Origin: Phoronis australis
Lineage: Eukaryota > Phoronida > Phoronidae
NCBI GenBank assembly: GCA_002633005.1
Contig: NMRA01000046.1
Coordinates: 34,366-98,365 of the forward strand
DNA: 64,000 nucleotides
Direction: 5' to 3'
Shown: positions 58,539-64,000 of the stretch, piece after piece
How the letters are laid out: every line of letters begins with the position of its first letter
How positions within the stretch are numbered: the first letter of the stretch is position 1
The notes under the pieces: model-generated
Told to the model about the DNA's origin: nothing
Database searches by the model: none
The model's input: only the letters and a program-made list of their open reading frames with translations
Position numbers and translations under genes: made by a program

Positions 58539-59719
58539 ACTCAATTGAGTTAGTAAATCTTTAGGCATTTTTTTGTTCTTTGCTCACAGTTTTTATATTT
58601 TTCTATCATTTTATCATTATTATGAGCTCCTCTTTAGACTTGTGACGTTTTATAATAATAAAACTAAAACTGAGCTCTTAATTCAGTCAAAACATTTAGG
58701 GACTTAGTCCTTAAATTAGGCGCATTGTTTGAAAAGATCCCTACTTATTTTCAATCATATTGAGAATTCAACGTAGAAAACTCACAAAAACGTAGTAGTT
58801 TTAGGGAACATAGTGGAGTCGCTATTTGGGACTGATTCACTGGACCCCAAGCATCCGTGCCCAATGATATCTGAAATGGGTAGCGAATTGGGGTGGGTTA
58901 CGGTGAGTGAAACTGGAGGGAAGAGCGGGTAGGAATTCCAAACCAGCAAGAGATGGAATTCTCGCCTGAAGTCCAGTAAACCTGCCTTGTATGCCTCCAT
59001 AAAACAGCCAAGCTGTCTATTGAATACGCAGTCCATTTCGGGTATTTTTACTATGCTTTCCAGCTCTCGTAAATCATTCACATTTTTTAAATCAACTATC
59101 AGCAGTTAGTCAAAGGCGTATTCAGCCTGCGCCGGCAGGCCAACCTCAAAGTAAATAACATAAGGGCGCCTTATTTCCTGACTTGATGTTTTAAGACCCA
59201 TGTCAAAATAAAAATCTAAACAAACGACATCGTCACTGGAGTGTAACAAGTTTCCAAGGTACTACACATACTACCGAAGTGACCACAGATGTATGGCTCA
59301 ATGTGCCTTTAAAAGAACACTTCCTTCACCACTTCCTATGGCAAATAATCAAGTAGGTTATCAAACCATAAAAGTAATATTTATTATGCACTGAAGAACA
59401 TATCATGATCATATTATAAAGATTATTAATCAACGACAGAGAGGATGTTGACTGTATGGGATCACAACTGAAGAAATAATTCAAATAAGTAATAGCAAAT
59501 AAACAAAAATAAATAATAAATAATCAAGAATAGATATAAAAACAAATATATGATAAAAACAATAATAGGTTAGTTAATAATAGTAAATATAGTTATCTTT
59601 TAGATCTGAATGTATTAAGACTGCAGAATGAAATAAAAAAAGTAATTAGAAGCATCAATGGGCATAGAATAAACTAATCAGTAGTTCCCAAAATCATACC
59701 AACTATTTATGTTCAAATC
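58539..59719. other. Non-genic interval
   Basis: AT-rich, with A/AAT-rich runs around 59500-59600. The minus-strand ORF 59081-58782 (99 codons) has no recognisable motif or splice sites. Confidence 0.4.
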
Positions 59720-60060
59720 ACCCAGTCCATCACTGAATGACTGGCAACAGTTTCACGCAGAAATATCCTCTGTTTCAATCATGAACATCACCTATCTTAA
59801 TCATTGGGGAAGCAAAAAAGCATAAGTCACGAATTTTCAATTAACTGTTGCTGCAGTCGTATGCAGTGCAAAAAGCACTATTGCTTTTTTACCGACGGGA
59901 GCCGTGATATCTTGCCACATTTGTTTATTGCACGCACACTCGCTAGACATCTCTACGGTCCATGAAACAACAATGTCCGCCAGTGACCGTCCGATGGGAT
60001 ATTGCTAGGTGGACTGTCTCCCTATCTACGATCTCTGATGGTAGCACCATAGATGCTGCA
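59720..60060 (-). repeat. Duplicated exon-like segment, copy 1
   Basis: Paired with 61230-61660. A 35-bp block starting CGCTAGACATCTCTACGGTC at 59941 is identical in copy 2 at 61561. Other shared blocks include ATTGGGGA, TTTTCAA(T/C)TAACTGTTGCTGCAG-like sequence and an AAGATAT-CGGCT motif. On the minus strand both copies end in a GT site after CCAATGAT(T/A)AAGA(T/C)AG, as an exon would. Confidence 0.75.
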
Positions 60061-61229
60061 GTTACTGGCGCCATGCCTAATCCGACAGCACCACTGACAA
60101 TTCCCTCTACAGTCACAGGCACAATAGGAACCGCTTGGTGCAGACTTTTCGGTATCCCCGCTTGACTTACTTTCTCATGCAAGTGAACAACTTTATGAAA
60201 TGAATGAATACAAAAATACATTTAAGGTATCTACACATATTAACTCATCCTCTGATTTTCAGCATATTTTTTAATCAAAGGGATTTAAAAATCCCAAGTG
60301 TGTTAAACCAAACAAATACTTAAAATAACCTTTCAGATCAATAAAAGTATACATCCAAGTCATAAAATCAAAATCAACAGAGTCCGCTTCTTTTTAACTG
60401 TAGTAAGTAGAGAGGTGAGCTTCACGTAGCAATACAATAGATATAACAAAACCAACAGTCATGGAGGATGAAATTGTGGTCATTATCAATTATGTCCTAT
60501 TACCTCACCTAAAAGCTTTACTAATGCAGCACTGTTGCTCAGCACTGGGCTCACTCGTGGCGTAGCTGTGATCTATTGGCTGGAAAAGTATCATTTACAT
60601 TATAACAAATACAAAATGCGGCAAAAATATGTGGCATCAGCAATGTTGTCTATGCAACGTCACTCACTCTTTCCCATTAATGCAGCTAAGTAATCAACCT
60701 TCCGAGTAATGTTGCTTTGGAATAACGCCTGATTGATATATTTTTCAAGTAATGATCCTTCGGACTATAGGTCCTTCAAAGTACAATGAAGGCCCATCAA
60801 AGTTTAGACCTAAACCCATACTAGTCTACTGGACTACGTTAACATCACAGCATTTCTCCTTAGCAGGTCCACGCATTTGCTGTTTATCACCTATCTCTTG
60901 GATCTGGATGTATAACGACTGAAGTGAATTGAAGAAATTAAAGAAATTACAATTTAGATCCAATCATAGAATAGAAACACAAGTTATCAGTAGGCCCTAA
61001 GTCGTGAAACACATGCAGGACAATTTCGGTTATAGTTTGATAGGTGGGTCCCTGACTCAAAATTCATTCTAGAACCAGTTACTACCATTGAATAACGGGC
61101 GTAATTCAGTGGAAGTAGGCTCTAAAATCAAGTACCCATCATCAAGGCCATGTATCTTATTACCACAATTTTGCTTTAAGAAATCAAATAAAACCTTGAA
61201 ACTTAAAGGTAAGACAAGTTCAGATCACT

Positions 61230-61660
61230 CTGCCAACATCAATGGGTGACTGGAAGCATATTCACAAAAAGAATTCTATGTATCACTCGTATATCTCACC
61301 TGTCTTTATCATTGGGGAGAAGTGCAAGTCCGGATTTTTCAACTGACTGTTGCTGCAGCGCAAAAAGCTCTTCTGATCCTCTTTTTAGGGACTGCAGCCG
61401 CCATATCTTGTTTTGAAGTTACTTGACACAGCACTACTCTCAGAAGTATTAACTATGGGAAATCTATATGACTAACTACGTGATGAGATAAAATATCTTG
61501 TCTCTGTGACCACTGACCACGCCGGAGTATCAGCCATATTCCTTTTTTCGCCCACACACCCGCTAGACATCTCTACGGTCCATGAAACAACAATGGCCGC
61601 CAGTGTCCGTACAATGGATTTCGCTAGGTGAAACGTCTCCCTCTTTACGGTCTCTGGTGA
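61230..61660 (-). repeat. Duplicated exon-like segment, copy 2
   Basis: Partner of 59720-60060 with about 110 bp extra in the middle. On the minus strand it holds ATATGGCGGCTGCAGTCCCT (MAAAVPKKRIRRAF...) with a stop soon after, and the donor AAAGACAG|GTGAGA. It may be a first exon of duplicated genes or an unnamed mobile element. Confidence 0.65.
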
Positions 61661-61712
61661 TACCTGCGTGCTGGCTACTGACCACCTAGCGGCACGCAGG
61701 GAACCAGCGAGA
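61645..61712. mobile_element. CTCGCTGG-type element, right-end fragment
   Basis: GTGATACCTGCGTGCTGGC followed by CACCTAGCGGCACGCAGGGA and ACCAGCGAG matches the right end of the 26843-27506 element. It lies inside or at the edge of the duplicated segment copy 2. Confidence 0.8.
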
Positions 61713-61760
61713 TTATAACTAGCGTCACGTAATGGCGACTTCCGGCGCATCTAGATGGCA

Positions 61761-63683
61761 CTGAACAGTTAGGCTGCGGCCGCATGTCATTCTTTGCATC
61801 CTGTTTTCTACACAGTGAAGAAAAGGTGACAAATCAAGTGACGTGTGTTTTGATGGGCAAACCCAGTGAGAACTGCTCTGTGCCTCCCTATATCACTATG
61901 TAATGGTGTGTAAGTGCTGCCCCCTTTTTCCAATGATGTATACTAGAGTTATGTTATAACAGATCGAAAAAACCTCACATGTTTCAACGCATAGTTGGCT
62001 TGTAGACCAGTTGCCAACACAGACTAGACGGATCCGATCTATTCCGGCTCATGATTGATTATAAAAATGACGCCAAGTAAGAGTAAGCAGCGAATGTTGG
62101 CTCTCCTAATAAGGATACAGATTGGCATCCTTTTTCACGATAATTCTATTATTCTTAAATGTCACGTTGATGTATGTCTGGTAACAGAGACACGCTTTTA
62201 AAGTCCTTATCTCAAAGGGTATTCTAGTTCAAAAACTTAAAAATATATACCAAATTATGTAATATGTAACGTGGCATGATGTTCACATCCTTTCTGTTAT
62301 CAAACTAAAAGCCTTTTTAGCACAATTTTGGACTTCGACCGAGATCGGAAAATCATCGACTACTCCGTGACCTGAGTTCCTGTGTGTCAGTTCAGGAACG
62401 ATTCCTGAATGCCAGTCATGTTGTCCTTGAAAACTTATTGACATCACCGCGAGCGTAAATGCTTTGTTACTTTATTTGGTTGTTTTTGATTCCCATTTTG
62501 GTTCTTTTTATACAAACTTGATTATTTATTGTCAAAATTTCACCTGTTCTTGGCATATGACGAATGGTATTTTATGCATAATCATAAGTTTGTGAAGTAC
62601 CATCGCAAAGTCTCCCGTAGTCAACGCTCGGTTACTGAGGTCAGCCCAGACTCATCGCGAGGGTACGTCAAATTTCAGCAACATTACCCGTTTAGGTAAT
62701 AAATTAGAGGAAAAAAGTTTCTTGATCAACAAATGTCTTATCTTTATATCGCCATATCTTGAAATTGATGCAAAGTACAAGCCTGAAGTGAGCAATTGTC
62801 GTGTCACGGTGACTACCAGGACGTGTGAGCGCAGTGCGTAATTGCACTGAAATCGGCACCGGCTTTACTGACCGTTTAAAAATGTAAAATAGAAAAAAAC
62901 ATCCACATACGGCGATGTTTTGACAAACAAAAACAAGTTTTATCTCAAAACAGAGAGCTCCACATCTGTGCTTGATTTTTCTGCCTGGACACAGTAACCG
63001 GTGAAGTACTGCTGATTCCCCGGCCTGCAGTCGCCGTGACTCTTCGCCGGAAAAATAATCACTTGCTAACTTGGCTTTGATTTTCAATATATTTTCAAAC
63101 CTCACAAAAACAAACTTACAATACATACCTCTGTTGTCTAAATATAAAAATTCTGCGCCGCAAACCAGGGCGGGGGGAGTGTAGTGAATTTCAGTCAGTG
63201 AACTGAATGTCGGCGATGGGAAACTATTGTAGTGTTAGGAGCATGACGCAGTATATTTTAATCTCTTTGTCACAGGAATTTCACTCATTCAGGGCCGGGT
63301 AGCTTATTACTGTGGGAATTATTCCTTTTACTTAATTAATACTTCCATTATACCATTTGGCACCATGGCAAGTTTTCTACCTGAAGTTATTTCGCCACCA
63401 AATGATATTCTTTTGGCAGTCAGCCGCCCGGCCGTAGCGAAGTCGCGTCTACATTTTTTTCCACATTTTCGAAACTTTAACTTGAGGATATTCTAACTAT
63501 ATAGAAATTTTATTCAATAATTTGATCTTGCATGTTCGTAGTTCTGTTTATACTGTTTGTTTACCAGAGTTAATTAAACCCAGTAAAACACGCTTAGCTT
63601 AGCCCCGGCTGCCATACACGGCCCGTTGTTATTCAGCAATCGTTGCCACAGGACTGTTACTAGTCCGTAATTTTATACAAAAT
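61761..63683. other. Non-genic interval with possible minus-strand first exon
   Basis: Mostly unremarkable. On the minus strand a strong donor (CAGAG|GTATGT) at 63128, preceded by CpG-containing sequence (CGGCGCAG near 63155), may close a non-coding first exon. The 140-codon minus ORF 63126-62704 begins inside the would-be intron and has no recognisable domain. Confidence 0.35.
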
Positions 63684-63720
63684 AGTAAAACTAGTAAAAC
63701 TAGTAAAACTAGTAAAACTA
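63684..63720. repeat. 9-bp tandem repeat (AGTAAAACT)n
   Basis: Four consecutive copies of AGTAAAACT. Confidence 0.95.
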
Positions 63721-63935
63721 AAATGACGAGCGTCGGTACTAAAATGTAGTAAAATATCCCCACGTGTCGAGCGATGCGCTCTTTCTCAAGGGTGTGCTAC
63801 AGACTGCTGAATACATGTTGATAGATGTAAAATAAAATGGCACAGGGGACCACATAGTGACATACAATAAACGCGAACAATATGAACACAACAGGACATA
63901 GCAACAACCAGTGGGGTAGGCCTACGTATGACGAG

Positions 63936-64000
63936 AGAGAGAGGGAGAGAGAGAGAGAGAAAGAGGGAGAGAGAGGGAGAGAGAGGGAGAGAGAGGGGGA
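63936..64000. repeat. (GA)n / (GAGAGG)n microsatellite at window edge
   Basis: Purine-only run of GAGAGA with GGGAGA interruptions, cut by the end of the window. Confidence 0.95.

Noticed and set aside
62704-63126. 140-codon minus-strand ORF
   Set aside because: Its start overlaps a strong donor (GTATGT), so it more likely lies in an intron; no domain recognised.
1-64000. CRISPR arrays, bacterial operons, tRNA or rRNA genes
   Set aside because: The tandem arrays have no spacers, no ribosome-binding sites or long ORFs exist, and I found no tRNA B-box (GGTTCGAATCC type) within a foldable context.

Overview
The window looks like a piece of a repeat-rich invertebrate (probably marine deuterostome) nuclear genome. 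There are no long bacterial-style ORFs. Coding signal comes as short blocks bounded by GT/AG splice signals. Much of the rest is DNA-transposon debris, two decayed non-LTR retrotransposons and several minisatellites. The TAGGCCTA-type palindrome recurs, as it often does in hemichordate, echinoderm and amphioxus DNA, but I cannot name the species. All calls come from reading the sequence; no similarity search was possible.

0-22.6 kb: the main result is a host gene on the minus strand. Eleven blocks between 20194 and 527 have acceptor and donor sites and join with matching codon phase at all ten junctions, giving about 360 residues with no stop. I do not recognise the protein. It includes a five-cysteine cluster and hydrophobic beta-rich segments, starts at an ATG in the 20.1 kb exon, and appears to run off the left edge. 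A CpG-rich island at 22.04-22.64 kb lies upstream of its first coding exon. Its largest intron (1611-7400) contains a 2.9 kb hAT-like element.

23-38 kb: mostly non-genic. It holds a 0.92 kb member of the same hAT-like group, a 664 bp element with CTCGCTGG ends and a 10-bp target duplication, a nested foldback element at 28.8-29.5 kb, and small tandem duplications.

38-46 kb: a 37-bp minisatellite, a 50-bp GC/AT tandem repeat, a TA-rich palindromic microsatellite, a minus-strand CR1/Jockey-like retrotransposon relic, a long hairpin next to a 46-bp minisatellite carrying an E-box (CACGTG), and a plus-strand I-like retrotransposon relic with RT and RNase H remains.

46-64 kb: a 605 bp foldback MITE with a 6-bp target duplication, a degenerate gene copy with a cysteine-rich CxC-type end, a dispersed repeat split by insertions, a 13-residue tandem repeat ORF, more hAT-like MITEs, a THAP-domain fragment, and a duplicated exon-like segment at 59.7/61.3 kb.

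Four separate elements (2909, 923, 164 and 148 bp) share CAGTGGCGGAT-like ends and each is flanked by an exact 5-bp direct repeat. The largest keeps a recognisable hAT-type transposase fragment, so one transposon family probably shaped much of this locus.
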